From the NCBI RefSeq assembly GCF_009725165.1, contig NZ_WNZW01000006.1:62001-126000 (forward strand): 64,000 nucleotides of DNA, read 5' to 3'. Both the position numbers and the translations under genes were made by a program. Position 1 is the first letter of the stretch. Every line of letters starts with the position of its first letter. The DNA comes from Paenibacillus woosongensis. GTDB taxonomy: Bacteria > Bacillota > Bacilli > Paenibacillales > Paenibacillaceae. A model generated the notes under the pieces. The model was not told the origin of the DNA and did no database searches. It worked only from the letters and a program-made list of their open reading frames with translations. Below, piece after piece: positions 35,362-44,478 of this stretch.

Positions 35362-35643
35362 TTATTTAGGCATGATCCAGACGATTTCGCAGATGCGAAC
35401 CAAAAATTTCTTGCCGCGTGCATCCAACACCACATGATCTGGCTTGACGTCGGCGATACAGCCGTCGATTCCTCCGCGAGTCGTCTCCAGCACCACATAG
35501 TTGCCGACATTGGCTCTTAGCGCATCGACCACGCACGGGTCGACAAGAGTTACCGCCAGAGGATGATGGCCGTGGCCTCCATGATGAGACATGTGATGAT
35601 GATGATGCATTGGATAATAATGATTCAAGTGATTCACTCCCAT
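35362..35643 (-). CDS. DUF2642-type protein with His-rich N terminus
   Basis: 93 residues. The first 30 are His-rich (PMHHHHHMSHHGGHGHH); the rest is a compact beta domain (VGNYVVLETTRGGIDGCIADVKPDHVVLDARGKKFLVRI order) that fits DUF2642, found in Bacillales spore-coat-type proteins. Coat or metal-related role is inferred. ATG 35643, weak upstream ribosome site. It has its own terminator. Confidence 0.75.
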   Translation of the reverse strand: MGVNHLNHYYPMHHHHHMSHHGGHGHHPLAVTLVDPCVVDALRANVGNYVVLETTRGGIDGCIADVKPDHVVLDARGKKFLVRICEIVWIMPK

Positions 35644-35721
35644 TTCAAATGATACGGCATTCTATGCGAATGACTAGTTCGCCGTATGGGCGGTAGCCTA
35701 TCGAAAGGAGCGAAACTAAAA

Positions 35722-35744
35722 CCCGGGAAGGTTTACTCCCCGGG
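35722..35744 (-). terminator. Terminator of small membrane protein gene
   Basis: CCCGGG (35722-35727) and CCCGGG (35739-35744) form a stem; the minus strand continues with TTTTAG. Confidence 0.6.
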
Positions 35745-35761
35745 CGATCTTTCCTGATCAG

Positions 35762-35920
35762 CTACCGATGCTCGACGAGGTCGATGGCTCCGAGCACGAT
35801 GTGCGCCAGGCCAAAGCCAAGAGCGCCGGTGGCGGCAAGCTTATACTTGCTCCGAAGCAGTGAGGCGGCAGAAGCGGATACTACGGCTCCAAGAACAGTA
35901 GGAATCAAACCTTCACGCAT
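35762..35920 (-). CDS. Small Gly/Ala-rich membrane-like protein
   Basis: 52 residues starting MREGLIPTVLGAVVSASAASLL, then YKLAATGALGFGLAHIVLGAIDLVEHR: two hydrophobic Gly/Ala-rich segments with a positively charged link. I know similar short proteins in Bacillus genomes but no function. Start ATG 35920 has AAAGGAG 8 bases upstream; the frame opens at 36034 with no ribosome site. Divergent from the MarR gene. Confidence 0.7.
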   Translation of the reverse strand: MREGLIPTVLGAVVSASAASLLRSKYKLAATGALGFGLAHIVLGAIDLVEHR

Positions 35921-35994
35921 GCATAACACTCCTTTGGATTCAGTTGGAAAGACAACGTTATTCTGATTCGTCCAGATGCAAATTATGCATAGGA

Positions 35995-36031
35995 TTGACA
36001 ATATATAGTTGCTATATCTATAATTGTTATA
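35995..36031 (+). promoter_or_regulatory. Promoter with two MarR-type operator palindromes
   Basis: TTGACA (35995-36000) and TATAAT (36019-36024), 18-base spacer, make a near-consensus promoter. ATAG-TTG-CTAT (36005-36015) and ATAA-TTG-TTAT (36020-36030) are two related palindromes with a 15-base period lying on the spacer and -10. This suggests autorepression by the MarR protein. Confidence 0.7.
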
Positions 36032-36063
36032 CATATAATCATCGCGCGAGGAGGCGTTCAGCG

Positions 36064-36480
36064 TTGCGGATCAAGGATTCCCTTGGCTATATCATTACGA
36101 ACACCGGACGTAAAATCACCCAGCATTTAACCCAAAGATTCCATGAATTTGGCATCACATCCGAGCAGTGGGGCGTGCTGCAAACACTGACGGAGGAAGA
36201 AGGCATCACGCAAGCAGAGCTGTCCCGGCGCACCGAGAAAGACCCAACCAACGTCACTCGTATTCTTGACCAATTGGAGAGGAAAGAATTCATACGCAGA
36301 GGAGCCAACAAGGAGGATCGGCGATCCTATCTGATCCATGTCACAGAGAGCGGCAGAAGCTTAAGTCAGAGGCTTCTGCCGATCGAGACAGAATTTACGC
36401 AGTCGTACTTAAAGGATTTGACCGAGGAAGAGCTTGCGCTGCTGCGCCAGGTTTTTCAAAAAATAAATGAACGTCTATAG
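36064..36480 (+). CDS. MarR-family transcriptional regulator
   Basis: 138-residue winged-helix protein. The HTH region EGITQAELSRRTEKDPTNVTRILDQLERKEFIRR shows the typical order, followed by the DRRSYLIHVTESGR wing. Start is TTG 36064, nine bases after GAGGAGG; the frame extends to 35944 without a site. It is cotranscribed with the MFS exporter (52-base gap) and its own promoter carries two palindromic operators. Likely responds to a drug or aromatic ligand. Confidence 0.92.
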   Translation: MRIKDSLGYIITNTGRKITQHLTQRFHEFGITSEQWGVLQTLTEEEGITQAELSRRTEKDPTNVTRILDQLERKEFIRRGANKEDRRSYLIHVTESGRSLSQRLLPIETEFTQSYLKDLTEEELALLRQVFQKINERL

Positions 36481-36532
36481 CCCCTGCGGAGCGTCTATCC
36501 CCCAAATTAAACATAGAAAGCAGGAATAGGAT

Positions 36533-37726
36533 TTGAGAGAAACCAGCTTATGGAATAAGAACTTTTTGCTGATTTGCTTCAGCAGTTTTTTTGTGTTTAT
36601 GACCTTTTATATTTTGGCGGTAACACTGCCGACCTTTGTGCTGGAATCGCTGCATGGCAGCCAGAAGGGAATCGGACTCGTAACGACAGTGTTCGTTATC
36701 GCGGCGGTCATCTTCCGGCCCTTAGCCGGCAAGTGGCTGAATGAGCTGGACAACCGCAAAATCATGAATGTCTCACTCATTCTGTTCGCGGTCTGCAGCG
36801 CCCTGTATTTGATTGTGCACGGCTTTGCACCGCTGCTCGTTCTGCGCGTCATTCACGGGGCGGCCTTCGGCGTTGCGGCGACGACCACCTCGGCGATCGC
36901 GATCAAGCTTATCCCGGAGAAGCGCAAAGGAGAGGGGATCGGCTACTTTACGCTCTTCATGAGTCTGGCGATGGTCTTTGGGCCGTTTCTTGGACTGACC
37001 ATCATTACCCACTTTAGTTTCCCCGTGCTATTCATCATGTGTCTTATATTCTCGGCGCTCTCTTTGGCCTGCGGCCTGCTGCTGCAAATTCCTGGCGAGC
37101 CGGAGCCCAAGAAGTCTGGCGCTGCCTCATCCTGGCATTGGAGCAACTTCATCGAGACGAAGGCGATTCCGATTTCCATTTCCGGCTTTATGCTCGCTTT
37201 CTCCTACGGCGCGATTTCTACATTCATTTCGGTTTATGCCAAAAGCCTGGGGATGGAGCCGTTCGCCAGCTACTTCTTCATCGTCTTCGCCGCCCTTATT
37301 CTCATTTCCCGGCCATTCACCGGGAGATTGTTCGACCGCAGAGGCGAGCATGTGCTGGTGTATCCAGGCCTGCTCTTCTTCGTTGTCGGCATGATCTGGC
37401 TCAGTCAGGCCGATAGCACCTTTGCCTTCCTTGCGGCTGGCGGTGTAATCGGTCTCGGGTACGGCGCTTTGCTGCCCAGCTTTCAGGCGGTCGCGATCAA
37501 GTCGGCGCCGATTCAGCGCAGCGGGCTGGCTACTAGCACCTACTTTGTCTTTTTTGACGCAGGCTATGGCGTGGGGTCCTATGTCCTTGGCGTGGTAGCC
37601 GCGATGACCAGCTACGGCACGATGTATTTCGTCGGTGCGATGGTGGTCGCTTTTACCACCTTGCTGTACTATGCGCTGCATCACCGGAGACAGGGCAAAG
37701 AGCAGGCGGGCGAGACATCCACATAG
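36533..37726 (+). CDS. MFS transporter
   Basis: 397 residues, 12 predicted membrane segments in two halves. The loop 2-3 motif (LAGKWLNELDNRKIMN, the GX3D-R type signature) is present near residue 65, and GRLFDRRGEHV repeats it in the second half. It resembles drug-efflux or arabinose-efflux-type permeases. TTG 36533 follows AGGAATAGGAT; the ribosome site is weak. Downstream of and probably regulated by the MarR gene. Confidence 0.88.
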   Translation: MRETSLWNKNFLLICFSSFFVFMTFYILAVTLPTFVLESLHGSQKGIGLVTTVFVIAAVIFRPLAGKWLNELDNRKIMNVSLILFAVCSALYLIVHGFAPLLVLRVIHGAAFGVAATTTSAIAIKLIPEKRKGEGIGYFTLFMSLAMVFGPFLGLTIITHFSFPVLFIMCLIFSALSLACGLLLQIPGEPEPKKSGAASSWHWSNFIETKAIPISISGFMLAFSYGAISTFISVYAKSLGMEPFASYFFIVFAALILISRPFTGRLFDRRGEHVLVYPGLLFFVVGMIWLSQADSTFAFLAAGGVIGLGYGALLPSFQAVAIKSAPIQRSGLATSTYFVFFDAGYGVGSYVLGVVAAMTSYGTMYFVGAMVVAFTTLLYYALHHRRQGKEQAGETST

Positions 37727-37823
37727 GTGCGCGCAGCACCAGAATAGCAGCCTCCCAGATTCAAAGCTTTGGCTTATAGGGTAAAAAGAGGTCAATACCG
37801 TAAGCCAAGGGAGGGAGCGTGTG

Positions 37824-38702
37824 ATGCGCAAGAGAGCGTCCCAATTGCTGCAGCAGATCATCTTCGTCGGACCATCGACGGTATTCTTCATCTTGATCGT
37901 GGCTGCGCCTTTTGTGCTCGGCCTGTATTATTCATTGACGAGCTGGAACGGGATTTCGCGCCAGGCCGACCTTGTCGGTGTGAGCAATTATCTGCACATA
38001 TTCACGCGAGATCTCGCTTTCCGCAATTCATTTGTCTTTACCGCGAAATTTACGCTGTTTAGCGTCCTTCTAACGAATGTTACAGCATTCATCCTCGCTT
38101 ATTTGCTGACGAAGCCTTTCCGAACGCGGAACGTGATGCGTACCGTATTTTTTATGCCCCATGTTATCGGCGGCTTGCTGCTCGGTTTTATCTGGCAGTT
38201 TATTTTTGTACGGGGCTTCAGCTCAATCGGCGATTGGACCGGGCTGAGCTTTTTTCAGCTGCCATGGCTGGGCACGGAATCCACCTCGTTCTGGGCGATT
38301 ATTATTGTATTCGTCTGGCAGAATGCGGGATATTTGATGGTCATTTATATCTCTGCGATGAACAACGTGCCGAAAAACCTCATGGAGGCGGCGCAGGTGG
38401 ACGGCGCTGGCAAACGGCAGGTGCTCGGCAAAATCATCGTGCCGCTAATTATGCCCGCAGTGACGGTCTGCCTGTTCCTGGCGATATCCTGGTCGTTCAA
38501 GCTCTTCGATCTCAATTTGTCCCTGACCAAAGGCGGGCCGTTCAAATCAACGGAATCCGTCGCGCTGAACATTTACAATGAAGCCTTCAATATCAGCCGG
38601 TTCGGCATGGGCTCGGCAAAAGCGATCCTGTTCTTCCTTATTGTGGCGGTCATTTCCATACTTCAAGTATGGGCCACAAAGAGCAAGGAGGTGGAGATGT
38701 GA
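37824..38702 (+). CDS. Sugar ABC transporter permease 1 (MalF type)
   Basis: 292 residues, six membrane helices, and the EAA loop EAAQVDGAGKRQVLGKIIVPLIMP near 190. Start ATG 37824 after GGGAGGGAG; the GTG just before is an alternative. First gene of a unit permease-permease-binding protein that ends before the YesM gene. No ATPase is encoded, as usual for sugar systems that share MsmX/UgpC-type ATPases. Substrate unknown; the sensor kinase downstream suggests an oligosaccharide. Confidence 0.92.
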   Translation: MRKRASQLLQQIIFVGPSTVFFILIVAAPFVLGLYYSLTSWNGISRQADLVGVSNYLHIFTRDLAFRNSFVFTAKFTLFSVLLTNVTAFILAYLLTKPFRTRNVMRTVFFMPHVIGGLLLGFIWQFIFVRGFSSIGDWTGLSFFQLPWLGTESTSFWAIIIVFVWQNAGYLMVIYISAMNNVPKNLMEAAQVDGAGKRQVLGKIIVPLIMPAVTVCLFLAISWSFKLFDLNLSLTKGGPFKSTESVALNIYNEAFNISRFGMGSAKAILFFLIVAVISILQVWATKSKEVEM

Positions 38703-39538
38703 TGGAGACAGCGAAACGGTATAACGGAAAAATCGTGCTAATCGAGGCGCTGATCATTTTCGGCGGCCTGCTGTTCCTTGTTCCGTTTTATTTTCTGCTG
38801 GTCAACTCGCTCAAGAGCTTTGGGGAGATTCTGACGGATGCGGCCGGCTGGCCGTCGGCGTTCCAATGGGAGAATTACGCTGGAGCGTGGGAGAAGACGT
38901 CGTTTCCCAAAGCCTTCGGGAACTCGCTGCTCATTAGCGTGCTTAGCAATCTGCTGCTAGTGCTGATGTGCGCGATGGCCGCTTACCGGATGGCCCGCAG
39001 GCCAACCTGGTTTAACCGCATGCTGTACATGACTTTCGTGGCGGCGATGATCATCCCATTCCAGGCGATCATGATTCCGCTCGTCAAAGTGACGAGCCTG
39101 CTCGGCATCATGAATTCGCGAACCGGGCTGATCCTTTGCTACCTTGGATTCGGCGCGCCGCTGACGGTGTTTCTGCTCCACGGATTCGTGAAGTCGGTTC
39201 CGCTCGATATTGAGGAAGCCGGGCGGGTGGACGGCTGCTCGCCTTACGGCATCTTCTTCCGGATCGTCCTGCCGCTAATGCAGCCGATTGCGGTAACCGT
39301 CGTCATTCTCAACACGCTGTGGATCTGGAACGACTATCTGATGCCTTCGCTGATTTTGCAGAAGCCGGAGCTGTTTACGATTCCGATCGAGACGTTCGCA
39401 TTTTTCGGACAATTCACGAAGCAGTGGGACCTGGCCTTGCCTGCGCTTGTCCTGGGCATTACGCCGATCGTGATTTTCTTTCTGTTCATGCAGAGATATA
39501 TTATCGACGGCATTGCGCAGGGCTCGGTCAAAGGGTGA
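38702..39538 (+). CDS. Sugar ABC transporter permease 2 (MalG type)
   Basis: 278 residues, six membrane helices, EAA loop EEAGRVDGCSPYGIFFRIVLPLMQP. Start ATG 38702 overlaps the stop of permease 1 (TGATG) and has AAGGAGG 10 bases upstream. The frame opens at 38669. Partner of the preceding permease; needs an ATPase from elsewhere. Confidence 0.92.
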   Translation: METAKRYNGKIVLIEALIIFGGLLFLVPFYFLLVNSLKSFGEILTDAAGWPSAFQWENYAGAWEKTSFPKAFGNSLLISVLSNLLLVLMCAMAAYRMARRPTWFNRMLYMTFVAAMIIPFQAIMIPLVKVTSLLGIMNSRTGLILCYLGFGAPLTVFLLHGFVKSVPLDIEEAGRVDGCSPYGIFFRIVLPLMQPIAVTVVILNTLWIWNDYLMPSLILQKPELFTIPIETFAFFGQFTKQWDLALPALVLGITPIVIFFLFMQRYIIDGIAQGSVKG

Positions 39539-39580
39539 CGATACCATGATTTGGATCGATGGACAGGAGGTTGAGCGGAT

Positions 39581-40867
39581 ATGAGAGCAGGAAGGAACAT
39601 CGGCCGGTTGGCCCTACTTGCCCTGCTGGTTCTGTTGGCCGTCTCGCTTGCGGCGGGATGCGGCGGCCGCAAAGAAGCCGAAATACAGGATGGACGCAAG
39701 GTGCTGCATATTTTCCAATTCAAGGTGGAAATCGCCGAGGCGCTGGAAGGGCTGCAGAAGGAGTTCGAGCAGGAGCATCCGGACATTAAACTGGAAATCC
39801 AGACGGTGGGCGGCGGCAGTGATTACGGAGCAACACTAAGGTCGAAGTTCGCCTCCGGGGAAGAGCCCGATATTTTCAACATCGGCGGATACCGCGAAAT
39901 GGAAATGTGGGAGGAATATCTGGAGGATCTGTCCGACCAGCCCTGGGTGAAGGATGTCAAGGAGCTGGCCAAAGAGCCGATGACCAAGGACGGCAAATTG
40001 TACGGGCAGCCGATGAACCTGGAAGGCTACGGTTTTATCTATAACAAGGAGCTGTTCCGCCAGGCCGGCATTACCGAGCGTCCGGTCACGCTTAGCGGTC
40101 TGCGGGAGGCGGCGGAGAAGCTGGAGGCCGCAGGGATTATCCCGTTTTCCAACGGGTATCAGGAGTCGTTCGTGCTTGGCAACCATAACATTAATGCTGC
40201 TTTTGCCTATCAGCAAGACCCTGCAGCATTCATCCAGCAGTTAAACGAAGGGTCGGCGAAGTTCGCGGAGGACCCGGTCGTACAGCAGTGGTCGGATCTC
40301 TTGGAGCTGACGCTGGAATACAGCAATCCGAACCCGCTCACCACGGATTACAACACCCAGGTGACCCTGTTTGCCAGCGGCCAGGCCGCGATGATGCAGC
40401 AGGGCAACTGGACGCAGGGGCAGCTCGATGGGATCGATCCGGATCTTGACCTGGGCATGCTGCCCATGCCGATCGACGATACGGCCGAGGATAATGACGT
40501 ACTGTTCGTCGGGGTGCCGAACAACTGGGTCATCAACAAGAATTCTCCTGTCAAAGAGGAAGCGAAGACCTTCCTCAATTGGCTGGTTTCCTCCGAGACA
40601 GGCAGGAGGTATATCACCGAGGAATTTCAGTTCATTCCGGCCTTTGACAGCATCGAAGGCACAGAAGAGGATCTCGGGGCGCTCGGCATCGAGGTGCTGA
40701 AATACACCGATGCAGGCCAAGCACTGACCTGGAACTGGTTCCGGTTCCCAAGCGGCATGTCAGGCGAATTCGCCAGCAGCATTCAGGCCTACATCGGCGG
40801 CAAAATCACAAAGCCCGAGATGTACGAACAGTTCCAGCAGAACTGGGACAATTTAAGCGTGGAATAG
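39581..40867 (+). CDS. Sugar ABC transporter binding lipoprotein
   Basis: 428 residues. The lipobox LAAGC (Cys at about 24) follows a basic, hydrophobic signal, so it is anchored outside the membrane. The rest is the family 1 sugar-binding fold (LHIFQFKVEIAEALEGLQKEFEQEHPDIKLEIQ order at 46-75; EGYGFIYNKELF near 150). It completes the first ABC set; 42 bases separate it from permease 2 and GGAGG precedes ATG 39581. Confidence 0.93.
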   Translation: MRAGRNIGRLALLALLVLLAVSLAAGCGGRKEAEIQDGRKVLHIFQFKVEIAEALEGLQKEFEQEHPDIKLEIQTVGGGSDYGATLRSKFASGEEPDIFNIGGYREMEMWEEYLEDLSDQPWVKDVKELAKEPMTKDGKLYGQPMNLEGYGFIYNKELFRQAGITERPVTLSGLREAAEKLEAAGIIPFSNGYQESFVLGNHNINAAFAYQQDPAAFIQQLNEGSAKFAEDPVVQQWSDLLELTLEYSNPNPLTTDYNTQVTLFASGQAAMMQQGNWTQGQLDGIDPDLDLGMLPMPIDDTAEDNDVLFVGVPNNWVINKNSPVKEEAKTFLNWLVSSETGRRYITEEFQFIPAFDSIEGTEEDLGALGIEVLKYTDAGQALTWNWFRFPSGMSGEFASSIQAYIGGKITKPEMYEQFQQNWDNLSVE

Positions 40868-41011
40868 GCAGGCTCAGAAGCGTTGATGGCAATCTATCAA
40901 TGCTTCTTTTTTTTGGGCAAAAATGAGGGGAGTCTATCCATCTGCTTTGTTCTTTTGCTAAAATGCATTAGGATGAATAGGGAGAATGATCAGCTATTGA
41001 GGGAGCTATCT

Positions 41012-42823
41012 ATGAACAGAATACTGCGATTTTTACGCCGTTTCATGCTGCAAAAAACGATTTATCGGACGTTCCTCGTTTACTATTTGCTCGGTAACCT
41101 GCTGCTGCTCGTGCTGCTTGGGATGTTATCCATTCGCGATTCGACCCGGATGATTACGGAAGAGGTGATCCGGTCAAGCAACAAGGTGATGGAGCAGGCC
41201 GCCCAAGGCTTAAGCTTCAACCTGGAGGAGACGAAGCGTTCGCTGCTGGTGCTGGCAAGCAACCAATCCGTCGGCGCAATCATGCGGCATGCTGAAGTGC
41301 CTGACATGGCCTATTTGCTCCAGCATGAACGAAATATTTCCGAAATTACGCAGAGCATCAATACGTATCAGTCGTTAATCAGCGATGTTCTTATTCTGGG
41401 AAAAAACGGGTATGTCAACAATTTGAACGGGCGGAGCTCGCTTTGGTGGGAATATTCCTTCGGGGCGCAGCCGTGGGCACAGGAATCCTTTCAGCCCCGG
41501 CAGGGAGATTATTTTTTTAGCCTGGGCATACATCATCAGGATTATTATTTAAGCTCGGACATTTCCCGATATGGACGTCCCACCTTGTCTGTAGCTATGC
41601 AGGTCAAAGGCTTTCGCCGCGAGGTCATCGGCTCGGTCATTGCCAACCTCGATTTGCAGAAAGTAAACAGCATGTTCGAGCGCAACAACTATCAGAACAG
41701 AGGGAGCATCTTTCTGATCGACGAGAACAGGAGAATCATCGTTCACCAGAACAACGAAGAAATCGGCCAAATCATGGACATTGCTGGAATCGATGAGATA
41801 TACGAACAGAAGTCGGGCAATTTCCGCACGCCATTGTACGGGGAGGAGCATTTGATTATTTATCAGCCGACGGCGGTTGAAGGCTGGATGATGATCTCCG
41901 CCGTGCCGATGAGTGAAATCACGAGCCAATCCGCTCCGCTAAAGTCGAACCTGGCGCGAATTCTTTACCTGTGCCTGATTCTAAATGTGCTGATCAGCCT
42001 GGCGGTCACCTTTCGCATTTCCCGGCCGATGCAGGGCCTGCTCAAGACGCTGGACAAAATCGGGACCGACGACATGCTGTACATTCGCGATAAAAACTAC
42101 CAGTATCACGAAATCAATCAGATCGGCATGAAGTTCAAAGAGCTTATGGACCGGATCGACCTGCTCATTCAGCAAAACTATTTGACCCAGATCGCGCTGA
42201 AAGAAGAAGAGCTGAAGGCGCTGCAGGCCCAGATCAATCCTCATTTTCTGTTCAATACGCTGCAGCTGCTGCAGACGGAAATTGTATGCGGTAACATCGA
42301 GTCCTCCAATCATATCGTACTTTCCTTAAGCCACATGTTCCGTTATTCGATGAGACAGTCGGGTGAGCTGGTGGAGCTTAGAACGGAGCTGGAGCACGTA
42401 CGGAATTATCTTTATATTATGAATAAAAAATATGATGACCTCTTGGAGGTCGACGAATACATTCCAGATCAGCGCGTATTGCCGTGCAGAATACCCAAGC
42501 TGCTGCTGCAGCCTGTCGTGGAGAACTGTATCCGGCATGGATTCGGCGAGGATCGGCGGGAGGGTGCGATTCGCATCAGCGTCACCACAGTGAGAAGAGG
42601 TCTGCTTATCGCCATTTGTGACAGCGGCAAAGGGATGGATGCAGATGAGCTCAAACGGCTGAGACGGCAGCTGGACAAGCCGGATGAGAAAAACGGCAAT
42701 ATCGGACTTTATAATATCAATCACCGGATTAAGCTGAACTTCGGGCAGGATTTCGGAATCCGGGTTCGCAGCACAAAAAATGCCGGCACCTGCGTATATT
42801 TAGTTGTGCCGAGGATCGAATAA
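41012..42823 (+). CDS. YesM-type sensor histidine kinase
   Basis: 603 residues. N-terminal membrane helix (about 18-45), extracytoplasmic sensor region (about 45-300), second membrane helix (about 310-335), HAMP-like link, then His_kinase domain with QAQINPHFLFNTLQ (His is the phosphoacceptor) and an HATPase with N box ENCIRHG and G box DSGKGMD. This is the YesM/LytS-type family. Start ATG 41012 six bases after GAGGGAG; upstream ATG 40973 and the frame from 40883 lack a good site. Immediately followed by its response regulator. Confidence 0.92.
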   Translation: MNRILRFLRRFMLQKTIYRTFLVYYLLGNLLLLVLLGMLSIRDSTRMITEEVIRSSNKVMEQAAQGLSFNLEETKRSLLVLASNQSVGAIMRHAEVPDMAYLLQHERNISEITQSINTYQSLISDVLILGKNGYVNNLNGRSSLWWEYSFGAQPWAQESFQPRQGDYFFSLGIHHQDYYLSSDISRYGRPTLSVAMQVKGFRREVIGSVIANLDLQKVNSMFERNNYQNRGSIFLIDENRRIIVHQNNEEIGQIMDIAGIDEIYEQKSGNFRTPLYGEEHLIIYQPTAVEGWMMISAVPMSEITSQSAPLKSNLARILYLCLILNVLISLAVTFRISRPMQGLLKTLDKIGTDDMLYIRDKNYQYHEINQIGMKFKELMDRIDLLIQQNYLTQIALKEEELKALQAQINPHFLFNTLQLLQTEIVCGNIESSNHIVLSLSHMFRYSMRQSGELVELRTELEHVRNYLYIMNKKYDDLLEVDEYIPDQRVLPCRIPKLLLQPVVENCIRHGFGEDRREGAIRISVTTVRRGLLIAICDSGKGMDADELKRLRRQLDKPDEKNGNIGLYNINHRIKLNFGQDFGIRVRSTKNAGTCVYLVVPRIE

Positions 42824-42848
42824 GCTCGTTGTATGAGGGGGACATGCC

Positions 42849-44360
42849 ATGAAATTGCTAATAGCGGATGACCAAACTTCCCTGCACACTTTTCTGGATA
42901 AAACGATGAACTGGACAGCCTTAGGGATTACGGAAATCAAACATGCTTACGACGGCCGGGAAACGCTGCAGCAGCTTGGCGAGTTCCTGCCGGATATCGT
43001 CATACTGGACATTCAGATGCCATTTATGAGCGGGATCGAAACCTTGCAGCAGCTGGATGATTCCATAAAGAAGCCGAAAACGGTCATTGTAAGCGCTCAC
43101 GATGAATTCACCTATGCGCGGGAGGCGCTGCGTCTGGACGTCTATCAGTATTTGCTGAAGCCCGTAGATGTCGTATTGCTGAAGAAAACCATTCTTGAGC
43201 TTACATCCGCCATACATGCAGAGCAGCAATCCGTTCTGGCCCATGAATTCGGGAAGCTGGTGCATTCCAGGTCTGCGTATGCCAATAGCCTCGCCGTTGT
43301 CGAGCGGGCCTGCGGCTTGCTGAAGCTCCAGCAATGCGCCGTCCTCCATATCGAAGGAGAGAGTCTGAGCGAGCCGCTGCTTGCGGAATGGCTGCTGCAG
43401 GCGGAGCCGTCGCTGATTCCGGTAGTTTACCGAAAGAGCCGGAATAAATACAGCTGCCTGCTGGGAATAACCGCTCCCATGCCGGAATCCCGGTTGCTGG
43501 AGCTGTGCCAGGAGACGTTATCCCGTATCCAAGCCCATATACCTGAACCAGCGGTGAGCATTGGTGCAAGCCGAATGATGGACGGATGCCATGCTGATCA
43601 GCTGCCGGAGCTGCTGGAGCAGAGCGAGGAAGCCGGCAGGCTGAGTTTCTATACCTGTGAACCCGTGAATGCTTACCAGAAAGAAGCATTTAACGAGGCA
43701 TGGGGCATGCAGCATTTTCAGAGCTACGAGCAGGCCTATCGGGAAATGGTTGTCCGTGAATTTGCTCCGGAGGCCGCCAGGAAGCTGACCGCAGAGATGT
43801 TCGATTATTTCCGCAGCTCACGGATTCCGCCGGAGGATGTCTATTCTTTAGTTCTTCATTTTCTATACGTCATTGCCCAGTCGATTCCGACTATGGGCAG
43901 GTCAAGAACGAAGCTCGATAACATCACGATGGATGACCTTAGGAGCTATCGTAATATCCGGGAGCTGGAGCTCTTATTTATGAGCTTAATCGATCATATC
44001 GCCAGCATCATGAAAGGCCCGAACCTGACGGAGGATATGGTTATGAGAGTGAAGCAATATGTCGACCTCAACTATGGGGAAGATTTGTCTCTGCAGATGG
44101 TGGCGGACCGGTTTGGCGTAGACCGCTTTCAGTTAAGCAGGCTGTTCAAGCAGGAAATGAATGTGAACTATTGGAATTATGTGATTCAGATTAGGATGGA
44201 GAAGGCCGCCGAATTGCTACTCCGCACGGAGGAGAAGAACAGTGTGATCGCCTCCGTGACTGGATTTGTCGATGAGAGTCACTTCAGCAGGACGTTTAAA
44301 AAATACTATGATGTGTCCCCCAAGCAATACCGTCAGCTCCACCGAGGCGAGAAACATTAA
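42849..44360 (+). CDS. YesN-type response regulator, AraC-type DNA binding
   Basis: 503 residues. Receiver domain (1-120) with acidic pair in LLIADDQ and phospho-Asp in DIVILDIQMPFMSG, T/S at VIVSAHD and K in LLKPVD. A central 250-residue linker is followed by two AraC-type HTHs (about 395-500: SLQMVADRFGVDRFQLSRLFK, then NSVIASVTGFVDESHFSRTFKKY). It probably controls the flanking ABC sugar operons. ATG 42849 after GAGGGGGA. Confidence 0.93.
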   Translation: MKLLIADDQTSLHTFLDKTMNWTALGITEIKHAYDGRETLQQLGEFLPDIVILDIQMPFMSGIETLQQLDDSIKKPKTVIVSAHDEFTYAREALRLDVYQYLLKPVDVVLLKKTILELTSAIHAEQQSVLAHEFGKLVHSRSAYANSLAVVERACGLLKLQQCAVLHIEGESLSEPLLAEWLLQAEPSLIPVVYRKSRNKYSCLLGITAPMPESRLLELCQETLSRIQAHIPEPAVSIGASRMMDGCHADQLPELLEQSEEAGRLSFYTCEPVNAYQKEAFNEAWGMQHFQSYEQAYREMVVREFAPEAARKLTAEMFDYFRSSRIPPEDVYSLVLHFLYVIAQSIPTMGRSRTKLDNITMDDLRSYRNIRELELLFMSLIDHIASIMKGPNLTEDMVMRVKQYVDLNYGEDLSLQMVADRFGVDRFQLSRLFKQEMNVNYWNYVIQIRMEKAAELLLRTEEKNSVIASVTGFVDESHFSRTFKKYYDVSPKQYRQLHRGEKH

Positions 44361-44439
44361 GCCGTGCAACGAAATACAAGAAGTTGCGCAACAATATGAA
44401 TTCCGCCGCGAAAGGAACCGGAGTAAGCTTTGAAATGAG

Positions 44440-44453
44440 TGTAAGTGCTTACA
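44440..44453 (+). promoter_or_regulatory. CcpA cre-like site before second ABC operon
   Basis: TGTAAGTGCTTACA matches 13 of 14 positions of the cre consensus and has perfect 6-base arms. It lies 26 bases before the binding-protein gene, in position to repress it when glucose is present. Confidence 0.7.
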
Positions 44454-44478
44454 ATGTTGAAATAAGGGGGAACTAAAC